Assembly (NCBI GenBank): GCA_002405805.1 | Contig: DHMN01000040.1 | Location: forward strand, 14,371 to 78,370 | Direction: 5' to 3' | DNA: 64,000 nucleotides | From: Cyanobacteria bacterium UBA4641 | GTDB taxonomy: Bacteria > Cyanobacteriota > Vampirovibrionia > Gastranaerophilales > Gastranaerophilaceae | Shown here: positions 35,343 through 43,063 of the stretch, one piece after another | How the letters are laid out: every line of letters starts with the position of its first letter | How positions within the stretch are numbered: position 1 is the first letter of the stretch | Program-made: the position numbers and the translations under genes | Notes under the pieces: generated by a model | Told to the model about the DNA's origin: nothing | Databases searched by the model: none | Seen by the model: the letters and a program-made list of their open reading frames with translations, nothing else

Positions 35343-35750
35343 ATGAAAAAGTTATTTATGTTGTTTGCAGCATTTGTTCTTTCTTTAGGAATGGCACAAG
35401 CAAAAACTGTTCAAGTTACAGCGTTAGAAGATTTTCAAACTACTAATCCGCCACAAGTTTTGCATGTACAAATGAATGCTAATACAAGATTGGATTACGA
35501 TTTAATGTTGTTCCAAGGTTTCCAAGTTACCGGTAAAGTTGTTCCACAACCAAACGGAGGTTTTGTATTCGTTCCAGTTAGTTATGTAAACTACCAAGAA
35601 GAAAGCCTTCCAGTAACAAAAGAATTTCCTGCAGTATTCAAAGGTAAGGCAGGTTTGATTCGTCAAAACCAACCATTCTCATTGGTTTTTCCTAACAACG
35701 GACCTGATACATTTCAATACTATGTTCCAAGTGTAAGTGACATGGACTAG
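35343..35750 (+). CDS. Small secreted beta-rich protein (paralog of the previous gene)
   Basis: 135 residues. Signal peptide MKKLFMLFAAFVLSLGMAQA is followed by a beta-rich mature domain with FQGFQVTGKVVPQPNGGFVF. It shares the N-terminal mature motif TVxVxALxxFxTxxPP with the 34703 protein but lacks its hydrophobic C-terminal part. AAGGAG precedes the ATG. A terminator follows at 35809-35833. The fold could be a small periplasmic or surface domain; function unknown. Confidence 0.7.
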   Translation: MKKLFMLFAAFVLSLGMAQAKTVQVTALEDFQTTNPPQVLHVQMNANTRLDYDLMLFQGFQVTGKVVPQPNGGFVFVPVSYVNYQEESLPVTKEFPAVFKGKAGLIRQNQPFSLVFPNNGPDTFQYYVPSVSDMD

Positions 35751-35808
35751 TTCGTTTTGGTAACGTGTTAAAATTTTAAATTTGGCATTTTGCTGAAAAA
35801 TATTAGAT

Positions 35809-35833
35809 GGCGAGACCTTGAAGGTGTCTCGCC
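35809..35833 (+). terminator. Terminator after the secreted-protein pair
   Basis: GGCGAGAC and GTCTCGCC form an 8-bp GC-rich stem with a 9-base loop, followed by GTTTGTTT, 58 bases after the stop codon. Confidence 0.65.
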
Positions 35834-36232
35834 GTTTGTTTACCACTACTTACAAAATTAAATTTGCTAAGTTAGAGATTCTGAATAGCAAGAAGTTTAG
35901 GTGTTTGTATACTCACACAAAATTTCTAAGCTTTCAGAATGACATTTTACTTTTGTCATGCTGAACAGACTAGAATATGAGTTGAGATGAAATCAAAACG
36001 TAATATTCTTTTCCTACTCGGGGTTTCGGAATCCTTTCAATTTTAAGGTGGGCTAGTGAGCCCACCCTACTTTTTAATTTAACACATCAGTCTATGTCAT
36101 TCTGAACTCGATTCAGAATCTTTTCTATTTAATACCTTAGCAAAATGTTAGCTTTGATAATTTACTATACCTTTCCACAAATTCCTCCTTTATGCTATAA
36201 TCAGCACAGAAAAAGATTAGGGAGAGAAATTT
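35834..36232. repeat. 399-bp gene-free gap with four repeats
   Basis: Holds a long REP-like element (35875-35943), a diverged copy of the composite repeat (35955-36034), a hairpin GGTGGGCTAGTGAGCCCACC at 36047-36066, and a short inverted palindrome (36096-36121, arms ATTCTGAA/TTCAGAAT). The last 60 bases before the DedA gene are AT-rich and end in a good Shine-Dalgarno (GGGAGA). No gene seen. Confidence 0.75.
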
Positions 36233-36853
36233 ATGTTAGATAGTATATTAGCAGGGGTGGTTGCATGGATTGAAGGTGTTATTTCTGCAATGGGACCTGC
36301 CGGAATCGCATTGTTAATGGCGATTGAATCATGTAATATTCCTTTGCCATCTGAGGCTGTTTTGCCGTTTGCAGGATTTTTGGTTAGTAAAGGCGTGTTG
36401 AACTTCCACATGGCAGCTATTGCAGGTGCTGTTGGGTGTGTGTTAGGGTCTGTACCATCTTATTATTTGGGTTACTTTGGTGGAAGAAAGTTTTTTGAAA
36501 AATATGGAAAATATTTGCTTGTCTCTAAAAAAGATTTGGATGAGGCTGACAAATGGGTTGATAAATATGGTGATTGGGCATTTTTCTTATGCAGAATGTT
36601 GCCTGTAATCAGGACATTTATTTCACTTCCTGCCGGAATTTTGAAAGCAAGGAAAAGAACATTTTTCACTTTGACATTTTTAGGTTCTTTGATTTGGAGT
36701 TACGTATTGGTTTATGTTGGCTTAAAGTTAGGAGAACATTTAGACAAGTTGAAATCAATTTGGCATAAATTTGATGCTGTAATCATTGTTGCTTGCGTAA
36801 TTCTTGGTGGAATTTATATTTGGAAACATGTGAAACATTTGAAAGAAGAGTAG
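36233..36853 (+). CDS. DedA-family membrane protein
   Basis: 206 residues, normal DedA length, with about five hydrophobic segments. DedA proteins are inner-membrane transporters or flippases linked to lipid carriers and membrane potential. Family motifs are ESCNIPLPSEAVLPFAGF (about residues 32-49), the charged pair in YGKYLLVSKKDLD, and CRMLPVIRTFISLPAG near 121 with both conserved Arg. Substrate here is unknown. It is a single gene between repeat blocks. Confidence 0.88.
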   Translation: MLDSILAGVVAWIEGVISAMGPAGIALLMAIESCNIPLPSEAVLPFAGFLVSKGVLNFHMAAIAGAVGCVLGSVPSYYLGYFGGRKFFEKYGKYLLVSKKDLDEADKWVDKYGDWAFFLCRMLPVIRTFISLPAGILKARKRTFFTLTFLGSLIWSYVLVYVGLKLGEHLDKLKSIWHKFDAVIIVACVILGGIYIWKHVKHLKEE

Positions 36854-36893
36854 TAATAGGGTGTCTGAAATTGTCGACTTATTTGTTTGATTA

Positions 36894-37027
36894 GAGATTC
36901 CGAAACTAGTTCGGAATGACAGTTAAGTATTAGGTCACCCTGAACTTGTTTCAGGGTCTCAAATATTACAAATTTTACATAGGATTAATATGTTTTATTA
37001 GAGATGCTGAAACAAGTTCAGCATGAC
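36894..37027. repeat. Cluster of three REP-like palindromes
   Basis: 36894-36920 (arms ATTCCGAA/TTCGGAAT), 36934-36960 inverted (ACCCTGAA/TTCAGGGT) and 37001-37027 (ATGCTGAA/TTCAGCAT). Three stem sequences occur side by side, each fully paired. Confidence 0.8.
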
Positions 37028-37065
37028 TATTTGAACGTATTCGTTTTATGCAAAATCTTATAATC

Positions 37066-37692
37066 TTACAACTTTTCTTCGTGGCAGTCGGTGCCACCTG
37101 TTTTGATTAATCCGTATTTGTCTGCGATTGATTCAATTTGTGATGGGTTAGAAAACTTAATATACTTTCTCCATCTCGGATACGGATAATATACTTCAAT
37201 CCCATCAAGTCCGATATTTACCATATCACGGACAAAATCATCCATTGAAAGTGCCCAACAACAACAAGGATGAGCTAAAACCGCTATTCCTCCTGCGTCA
37301 TGGATTGCATCAATAAGTTCTTCAATATTGCGTTTTGAAAAAAATCTGACAATATCAGCCTCTGTCCCGCGTTTATCTTTTGCGTAAAATTTTCCGAGTT
37401 TTTCATTATGGACATCAATTCCATAGGCTAGCAGGTGCAAAAATATGTATTTGTACCAAACATCAAACTCAACACCTGTAATAGCGCCAGTATCAGGGTT
37501 GTCTATGTGACCTTGAACCGTATTGTGGTCAGTTATCGCAAAATCCTTATAATTACCTTCTTTTGCTTGTTTTACGATATCTTGAAATTTTGCTTTGCCA
37601 TCAGAATATGTTGTGTGGATATGCAGATTTGCTTTTCCGCTCTCAAAATCTTCTTTTGTTAATTGTTTAATTAAGTCTTTGTAATTATCCAT
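37066..37692 (-). CDS. PHP-domain metal-dependent phosphoesterase
   Basis: 209 residues from the ATG at 37692; a TTG further upstream would overlap the divergent gene and is rejected. PHP motifs: NLHIHTTYSDG (motif I), DFAITDHNTVQGH (motif II), GIAVLAHPCCCW (motif III) and a C-terminal GGTDCHEEKL (motif IV). These His/Asp residues bind a two- or three-metal centre. Relatives act on nucleoside 3',5'-bisphosphates or oligonucleotides. Here the substrate is not known, and the middle is shorter than in YciV-type enzymes. Confidence 0.8.
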   Translation of the reverse strand: MDNYKDLIKQLTKEDFESGKANLHIHTTYSDGKAKFQDIVKQAKEGNYKDFAITDHNTVQGHIDNPDTGAITGVEFDVWYKYIFLHLLAYGIDVHNEKLGKFYAKDKRGTEADIVRFFSKRNIEELIDAIHDAGGIAVLAHPCCCWALSMDDFVRDMVNIGLDGIEVYYPYPRWRKYIKFSNPSQIESIADKYGLIKTGGTDCHEEKL

Positions 37693-37744
37693 TGTTTTTC
37701 TAAACCTATTTGTAATAAAATTATAATACAACAAAGGAGGGTTT

Positions 37745-38689
37745 ATGTCCAAAAGTAAGGTTGGAAACAGTATTTGGTTAGTGTTGATTGAAGGTATAAA
37801 AATTTACTTTTCAAATATAGATAAATTTTTTACTTATATGCTTTTTCCTGTATTTGGACAGGTAATCGGTATTGCGCTGGCTTTTGGCTTAACTCTAGGA
37901 TTGTCTGATAAAGTTATTGCAAAAGTTGATAGTGTACCTTCTGCGTTGTTACTTGTTATACTTTTGGCAGCTCCGGGGTTGTTGATATTTGTAAAAGCTT
38001 TTTGGGACTTTATGGTTGCTTATGTTGCGCTTAACTCTATGACAGAAGGGGCTTTAAATACAGGTAAAGTCTACGATTTTCAATCTCATAACGAAGTTGC
38101 GACAAGAAGAACTTTTCAGTTTGTAATGTTGTTGTTTGTTGTCGGATTTTTGAGTTCAATGGCAAGTAGTATATTTTTTGTAGTTCCGGGATTTGTGTTG
38201 TGGATTTATTTTATTTTGGTTTATCAGGTATTCACATTTGAACCGGAATTATCAATCCCTGAATGTTTTAAAAGAAGTTTTATATTGGTTCGTGGAAACT
38301 GGCTTAGAACATTTCTTTTGCTTGCGATTTTGTCATTCTTTTCAATATATATAATAACGGAAGGTATTACTGTCGTATTTGATTTCTTAAATTTGACAGA
38401 TAAAATTTGTCCGATGTTTAACTTTATATCAAATATGGTTCCGCTTGATTTGACAAATAGAATCTTGGTTCATTTCAAGATGGAAATTATTACAAATGAA
38501 ATGATATCAAAGGCTATTTTTACGTCGATTTTATCATTCATTGTTACAGGTTTGACTCTCCCGATGAGAAGTATTTGTTGGACATTGTGGTATACAAATT
38601 TGGCAGAGATTTCTCAGCAAAGTTCATCTAACAGTAGTACAAAAAGAGTTCGCAAAGTCAGAAAGGACTCAAACGGCGAGGATTACTAA
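37745..38689 (+). CDS. Multi-pass membrane protein, unknown function
   Basis: 314 residues with about six or seven hydrophobic segments (for example LLLVILLAAPGLLIFVKAFW and LLFVVGFLSSMASSIFFVVP). The pattern resembles general bacterial membrane proteins of the glycerophosphoryl-diester/DUF4013 type, but I cannot assign a family. The C-terminus is basic and cytoplasmic-looking (SSTKRVRKVRKDSNGEDY). A strong Shine-Dalgarno (AAGGAGGG) precedes the ATG. The 38692 gene starts 2 bp after its stop and rph follows, so it leads a three-gene run. Confidence 0.7.
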   Translation: MSKSKVGNSIWLVLIEGIKIYFSNIDKFFTYMLFPVFGQVIGIALAFGLTLGLSDKVIAKVDSVPSALLLVILLAAPGLLIFVKAFWDFMVAYVALNSMTEGALNTGKVYDFQSHNEVATRRTFQFVMLLFVVGFLSSMASSIFFVVPGFVLWIYFILVYQVFTFEPELSIPECFKRSFILVRGNWLRTFLLLAILSFFSIYIITEGITVVFDFLNLTDKICPMFNFISNMVPLDLTNRILVHFKMEIITNEMISKAIFTSILSFIVTGLTLPMRSICWTLWYTNLAEISQQSSSNSSTKRVRKVRKDSNGEDY

Positions 38690-38691
38690 TC

Positions 38692-38916
38692 ATGTTTATT
38701 TGCAAAAATTGTAAATCTGTTGATAAGTTTGAATTGATGTTTTCGCCTGACTATACAGGTAACAGAAATTTTTCGCAAAGGTATAATGACAAAGGTGAAA
38801 TCGAAATATCCGTGGATGGGTATACCTTTGTACCTGATTTGCAATTTATGAATGAACATGCTGTTTGTAAATACTGTGGACAAATTTATATGTGGGATTA
38901 TGGAAAAGGAGAATAA
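38692..38916 (+). CDS. Small double-CxxC zinc-ribbon protein
   Basis: 74 residues. MFICKNCKSVDKF at the start and AVCKYCGQIYMW near the end give two CxxC pairs about 50 residues apart, a zinc-ribbon layout. A beta-rich stretch (EIEISVDGYTFVPDLQ) lies between. It is packed between the membrane protein (2 bp) and rph (1 bp), so all three are probably translated from one mRNA. A link to RNA processing is suggested only by that context. Confidence 0.65.
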   Translation: MFICKNCKSVDKFELMFSPDYTGNRNFSQRYNDKGEIEISVDGYTFVPDLQFMNEHAVCKYCGQIYMWDYGKGE

Positions 38917-38917
38917 T

Positions 38918-39613
38918 ATGAGACTTGAAAATAGGGCAAACGACCAAACTCGTGAAGTTAAGTTTACAAGAAATTACACTAAAAATGCGCTAGGCTCAGT
39001 GCTTGTTGAGTTTGGTGACACAAAAGTTATTACTGCCGCATCAGTTGAGGTCGGCAAACCAAAATGGATGGCAAAAGATGACCCTCGCGGTTGGTTGACT
39101 GCAGAATATTCGTTGTTGCCATCATCAACTTCAACAAGATGCCAAAGAGAAAGAACAAAAATTTCAGGCAGAACTCAAGAAATTCAAAGACTTATCGGCA
39201 GAAGCTTGAGAGCTTGTGTTGATTTAGAAAAAATGCCTGATTTGACTATCACAATTGATGCAGATGTAATTCAGGCAGATGGTGGTACAAGAACCGCAAG
39301 TATTTGCGGAGGTTTTGTCGCTTTACAAGATGCTGTGAATAAACTTATTGAAAACGGAACTCTTAAAGAATCTCCGATTATTGAACCGGTTGGTGCAATT
39401 TCAGCAGGTATTGTCGATGGTGAAGTTCGTTTGGATTTGAACTATGCGGAAGATTCTCATGCTCAGGTTGATTCAAATGTTGTATTAACTAAAAGCGGCA
39501 AAATCATTGAGTTTCAAACAACAGCAGAGGGTGAACCTTACGAATTTGATAAGATGATAGAAATTTTTGAAGTTGCGAAAAAAGGTATTGCTGAAATTAT
39601 TGCAAAATACTAG
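38918..39613 (+). CDS. rph: Ribonuclease PH
   Basis: 231 residues, normal length. RNase PH is a phosphorolytic 3'-5' exoribonuclease that trims tRNA 3' ends. Signatures: the RPH start RANDQTREVKFTRNYTK, SLLPSSTSTRCQRER, SGRTQEIQRLIGRSLRA, and the catalytic/phosphate region DADVIQADGGTRTASICG. I start it at ATG 38918, which has AAAGGAG in the preceding gene and one base after its stop. Two tRNA genes in this window would be substrates of such an enzyme. Confidence 0.95.
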   Translation: MRLENRANDQTREVKFTRNYTKNALGSVLVEFGDTKVITAASVEVGKPKWMAKDDPRGWLTAEYSLLPSSTSTRCQRERTKISGRTQEIQRLIGRSLRACVDLEKMPDLTITIDADVIQADGGTRTASICGGFVALQDAVNKLIENGTLKESPIIEPVGAISAGIVDGEVRLDLNYAEDSHAQVDSNVVLTKSGKIIEFQTTAEGEPYEFDKMIEIFEVAKKGIAEIIAKY

Positions 39614-39634
39614 AATTTGCGATATGCTCAAGTT

Positions 39635-39976
39635 ATGAAAAGAGTGTTTGAGAGTTTATTGATAATGTTGGTTTTAGGGTGTATAACTTTACCTGTGAGG
39701 GCAAAAGTTGAGCCGCTTCAATCAACTCAAGGAGTTGAAGATATTGAGTCTTCAAGTGTGGACAGAATTAAACCAGCATCAGAACAAATAAATGAACAAA
39801 AACAACTTCAAAATCGTTCTAAAAAATATATAAAGAATAATAAAGAAATCAAAAAGCAAGACAAAATTCGAGCTAAAAAACAAAAAGAGTTAGAGTATAT
39901 ACAAAAAAGGTTAGATGCGAAAAAGAGCAAGTTGGAATCTTTGACACCTGACCAAGAGAAAGGAGAAAAAGAATGA
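39635..39976 (+). CDS. Secreted or membrane-anchored charged coiled-coil protein
   Basis: 113 residues from ATG 39635 (a TTG at 39617 is less likely). A signal-type N-terminus (MKRVFESLLIMLVLGCITLP, cut near VRA) is followed by a polar, helical Lys/Gln-rich region (about 55-105: KKQDKIRAKKQKELEY). The Cys in the hydrophobic core could be a lipidation site, though the lipobox is imperfect. It overlaps the next secreted coiled-coil gene by 4 bp (ATGA), so the pair is translationally coupled. Confidence 0.6.
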   Translation: MKRVFESLLIMLVLGCITLPVRAKVEPLQSTQGVEDIESSSVDRIKPASEQINEQKQLQNRSKKYIKNNKEIKKQDKIRAKKQKELEYIQKRLDAKKSKLESLTPDQEKGEKE

Positions 39977-40371
39977 AAAAATTATTAGTTTCATTATTAG
40001 CTTTATCAGTTGTAGGTTTAGGCGCTGCAGCTAATGCTGGTACTATTGGTAACGCTTTGCAAAACGCTGCAAATACTGTTAATAAAAAAGAACAAGCAGT
40101 AACTCAAGCTCAAAAAGATGCTCAAGCAAGACAAGCTGCTAACAAAAAAGCTCTGGAAAAGAAACAACAAGAATTGAAGAAAAAACAAGAGCAAGCTAAA
40201 AAAGATGCCGAAAAAGCTCAAAAAGAACGTCAACAAGCTTTAGAAAAGAAAAAACAAGAACTACAGAAAAAACAAGAACAAGCTAAAAAAGACGCACAAG
40301 CAAAACAAGCTGCTAATCAAAAAGCACTTCAAAAGAAAAAAGATGCTTGGAATACTTTAATCGGTAAATAA
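39973..40371 (+). CDS. Secreted Lys/Gln/Ala-rich coiled-coil protein
   Basis: 132 residues. Signal peptide MKKLLVSLLALSVVGLGAAA, cut near NAG. The mature protein is almost a single helix with internal repeats: QELKKKQEQAKKDAEKAQ and QELQKKQEQAKKDAQAKQ are near copies 35 residues apart, and both ends carry QAANxKAL. It is very basic, so it may bind nucleic acid, peptidoglycan or acidic LPS, or act as a periplasmic spacer. A very strong terminator follows. Confidence 0.65.
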   Translation: MKKLLVSLLALSVVGLGAAANAGTIGNALQNAANTVNKKEQAVTQAQKDAQARQAANKKALEKKQQELKKKQEQAKKDAEKAQKERQQALEKKKQELQKKQEQAKKDAQAKQAANQKALQKKKDAWNTLIGK

Positions 40372-40395
40372 GCTTGAAATTTAAGGATATCAGAG

Positions 40396-40433
40396 ATGGC
40401 GGAACTTTATGAAATAAAGTTCCGCCATTTTTT
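40396..40433 (+). terminator. Strong terminator after the coiled-coil gene pair
   Basis: ATGGCGGAACTTTAT pairs perfectly with ATAAAGTTCCGCCAT over 15 bp around GAA, followed by six Ts. Confidence 0.85.
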
Positions 40434-40485
40434 GCCAGAATACTTTGTCTATGATAAAATAATCGTGATATGGGGATTATAATTT

Positions 40486-42117
40486 ATGCTAACCAAAAAT
40501 AATACATGCATCAAAAATGGAGCAAAAATTCTTATTGATACACTTACAAATCTTGGGGTGGATACTATCTTTGGCTACCCAGGGGGTATTGTTTTAGATT
40601 TGTATAACGAATTATATAACCAATCAAAAATAAAGCATATTTTGGTTCGCCATGAACAGTCTGCTGTTCACGCAGCAGAAGGGTATGCCAGAGCTACAGG
40701 CAAATGCGGAGTTGTTCTTGTGACATCAGGTCCGGGGGCAACAAATACGGTTTCAGGTATTGTGAATGCTTATCTTGATGGGTATCCGCTTGTTGTTTTG
40801 ACAGGTCAAGTATTTAATAATTTGCTTGGAAAAAACGCTTTTCAAGAGGCTGATATTTGTGATATTACAAAATCTTGTACCAAAAAGGTCTATCAAATAA
40901 AATCTGCCGATGAAATTCAGGATGTTTTAACAGATGCTTTTACTGTTGCAAATTCAGGCAAAAAGGGTCCTGTTGTAATTGATATGGTAAAGGATATATT
41001 TAAGCAAGATGCTCAATATAAAGATATCTCAATGAATTTGCCTGCTAATCCTTTGGCAAAGGGGGAGGATATCCAAAGAATTTATGAAAGAATTTTAAAT
41101 GCCACAAAACCTGTGATTGTTGCAGGGGGCGGTGTTGTTCATTCAAAAGCAGAAAATGAGTTAGAAAAATTTGTTAAAGCTTTGAAGCTTCCTATCGTTT
41201 CAACGATGATGGGGCTAGGAACTTTTCCACAAAATTTGCCAAACTATTTAGGTATGGTCGGAATTTTTGGCGATAAGGCTGCAAACCAGTTATTAAAAGA
41301 CTCGGATTTGATTATCGCACTTGGAGCCAGATTTAATGACCGTATTACTTGTATGTTTGAAAAATCTGATTTTGACTCAAAGTTTATTCAAATTGACATA
41401 AATGAAAATGAAATTTCAAACTTTATAAAGGCATCGGATTATTTAGTTTGTGATATCAAAGACTTTTTGACAAAGTTAAATAGCTTGAATTTTAGTGGAG
41501 TTAATTTTGAAAAATGGTTGGATGAAGTTCAAAATTTGCGCAAATTAAATGTTATAAGAGCGCGAAAAACAAATTTACTTCATTCATTTGAAGTTTTGCG
41601 CAAAATTGAAGAATTTACCAAAGATAAGTCTTTGACTTTCACTTCAGAAGTCGGTCAACATCAATTGTGGGCGGTTCAAAATATTTCGCAGAACAACGAT
41701 AGACGAATTTTGGTCTCAGGCGGTTCAGGCACTATGGGCTTTGGTTTCCCTGCTGCAATAGGTGTTGCTGTTGCAAAACCTGAAAATCCTGTTGTTTGTA
41801 TAACAGGGGACGGTTCGTTTCAAATGGGGCTGCATGAACTTGCAACATGTGCGGATTACAATTTGAAAGTCAAAATCATGATTTTGAATAACGGCTATTT
41901 GGGAATGGTTAGACAGTTGCAAGAAAAACAATGTCATAGTCATTATTCCCAAACCAAAATTTCTAATCCTGATTTTGTACAATTGGCTAAAAGTTACGGC
42001 TTTCGTGGTGCTCGAGTAACTTCTGTTGACCAAATTGATGATGCATTAAATATGGCATTTTCAACAAATGAAACATTTGTTATAGATTTTGCAATTGAAC
42101 CTATGGAAGTGCTATAA
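40486..42117 (+). CDS. ilvB: Acetolactate synthase large subunit
   Basis: 543 residues, a little short of the usual 550-590. This ThDP enzyme makes acetolactate or acetohydroxybutyrate for branched-chain amino acids. The catalytic Glu is in LVRHEQSAVHAAEGYARATG (about 46-65). The FAD/quinone-like domain and the ThDP motif GDGSFQMGLHELATCADY (about 443-460) are clear. No ilvN/ilvH regulatory subunit or ilvC follows, unlike many operons, so the partner is elsewhere or the enzyme is catabolic-type. GGGGA precedes the ATG. Confidence 0.88.
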   Translation: MLTKNNTCIKNGAKILIDTLTNLGVDTIFGYPGGIVLDLYNELYNQSKIKHILVRHEQSAVHAAEGYARATGKCGVVLVTSGPGATNTVSGIVNAYLDGYPLVVLTGQVFNNLLGKNAFQEADICDITKSCTKKVYQIKSADEIQDVLTDAFTVANSGKKGPVVIDMVKDIFKQDAQYKDISMNLPANPLAKGEDIQRIYERILNATKPVIVAGGGVVHSKAENELEKFVKALKLPIVSTMMGLGTFPQNLPNYLGMVGIFGDKAANQLLKDSDLIIALGARFNDRITCMFEKSDFDSKFIQIDINENEISNFIKASDYLVCDIKDFLTKLNSLNFSGVNFEKWLDEVQNLRKLNVIRARKTNLLHSFEVLRKIEEFTKDKSLTFTSEVGQHQLWAVQNISQNNDRRILVSGGSGTMGFGFPAAIGVAVAKPENPVVCITGDGSFQMGLHELATCADYNLKVKIMILNNGYLGMVRQLQEKQCHSHYSQTKISNPDFVQLAKSYGFRGARVTSVDQIDDALNMAFSTNETFVIDFAIEPMEVL

Positions 42118-42185
42118 TAATTAAACAGACATGACGGAGAATTTTATTTACCCCATACGACATTAGTTAAGAGGCTTGAACAATA

Positions 42186-42359
42186 ATGAATGAAACAGTT
42201 ATAAAAGAAGTAAAATCAATATATTCAGGTAGGATTAAATCAAACAATCCGGTGACGGTTACCCCTGAAATTCGCTCAATAAAACCATCAAAAAAAGCTA
42301 ATAAGACTTTTTTCAATGGTGTTATTGATAAGTTGAATATTGTTGTTAATAACAAATAG
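42186..42359 (+). CDS. Possible 57-residue small basic protein
   Basis: An ATG at 42186 opens 57 codons to a TAG at 42357-42359, with GAGG about 11 bases upstream. The product starts MNETVIKEVKSIYSGRIKSN and ends FNGVIDKLNIVVNNK; it is basic with helix and strand potential. It fills the gap between ilvB and the convergent purN-like gene, with 2 bp to the latter's stop. There is no homology evidence, so this is a tentative gene. Confidence 0.4.
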   Translation: MNETVIKEVKSIYSGRIKSNNPVTVTPEIRSIKPSKKANKTFFNGVIDKLNIVVNNK

Positions 42360-42361
42360 TT

Positions 42362-42970
42362 TTAATGACAGTTTTCGCAGTTGCCTGAGCATCCTCCGCT
42401 TTTGTGGCAAGAGGATTTGAATAAGTCTTGAAAATCAAAGACTTTGTCATTTAATAATGTGTCAATTACAACAGGATAAACTTTTGTACTAACGGTGTCT
42501 ATTTCTGCACAAAATTCTCCAAAGTGTGTTGTTAAACCTATCAAAACAGGGTATTGAGCGATAATTTTATCATAGAAATTTTCGTCTGTAACGTGGTGGA
42601 TTGTTATTCCGCTAACTTTTACACCTGATGTAAAGGTTCTTTGGAGTGCATCTTTTCCTTCAAATGCAGGTAATAAAGATGGGTGCAAGTTGATAAATTT
42701 TGAACACTCAATTGTTGAGGCATTGATTTTTTGCTCATAATTATCAAGAGCAACTATATCAAAATTATTCGAGCCAAAATATTGAGTGTTTTCTTCATTT
42801 GGCAGGTATCTGTTTTTTATACCGAGTTCTTGTGCTTTTTTTAGTGGTTCAGAATCTACGATATCTGACAGGCATGCTATTTCAACATCTTTGTTGTCTT
42901 TAAAATATGCAACGACAGCCTCAAGTATTTTAGAATTATTTGAAGTTAATATTGCGATTTTTTTAGTCAT
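42362..42970 (-). CDS. PurN-like formyltransferase with Cys-rich tail
   Basis: 202 residues from ATG 42970 (AGAGGTG upstream). The fold and catalytic motif match glycinamide ribonucleotide transformylase: KFINLHPSLLPAFEG has the Asn and His of the N-x-H-P-S-L-L-P motif, and HHVTDENFYDKII carries the later Asp. The last 17 residues, SSCHKSGGCSGNCENCH, hold four Cys and two His and look like a metal-binding tail, which is not part of PurN. It may be a purine-pathway enzyme or a formyltransferase-fold protein with another job. Confidence 0.75.
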   Translation of the reverse strand: MTKKIAILTSNNSKILEAVVAYFKDNKDVEIACLSDIVDSEPLKKAQELGIKNRYLPNEENTQYFGSNNFDIVALDNYEQKINASTIECSKFINLHPSLLPAFEGKDALQRTFTSGVKVSGITIHHVTDENFYDKIIAQYPVLIGLTTHFGEFCAEIDTVSTKVYPVVIDTLLNDKVFDFQDLFKSSCHKSGGCSGNCENCH

Positions 42971-43010
42971 TGTGAGCACCTCTTTTCATTTTTATATTTA
43001 TTATATAAAA

Positions 43011-43038
43011 AAATCCGACCTGTTGAAAGGTCGGATTT
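43011..43038 (-). terminator. Terminator of the birA-oadGAB operon
   Basis: AAATCCGACCT and AGGTCGGATTT pair over 11 bp with a 6-base loop; on the minus strand a run of Ts follows. It lies 26 bases after the oadB stop. Confidence 0.85.
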
Positions 43039-43063
43039 AATAAAATGTTTTGCCAAATCGAAA

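Noticed and set aside
37693..37752. TTG-start extension of the PHP gene
   Set aside because: It would overlap the start and Shine-Dalgarno of the divergent 37745 gene.
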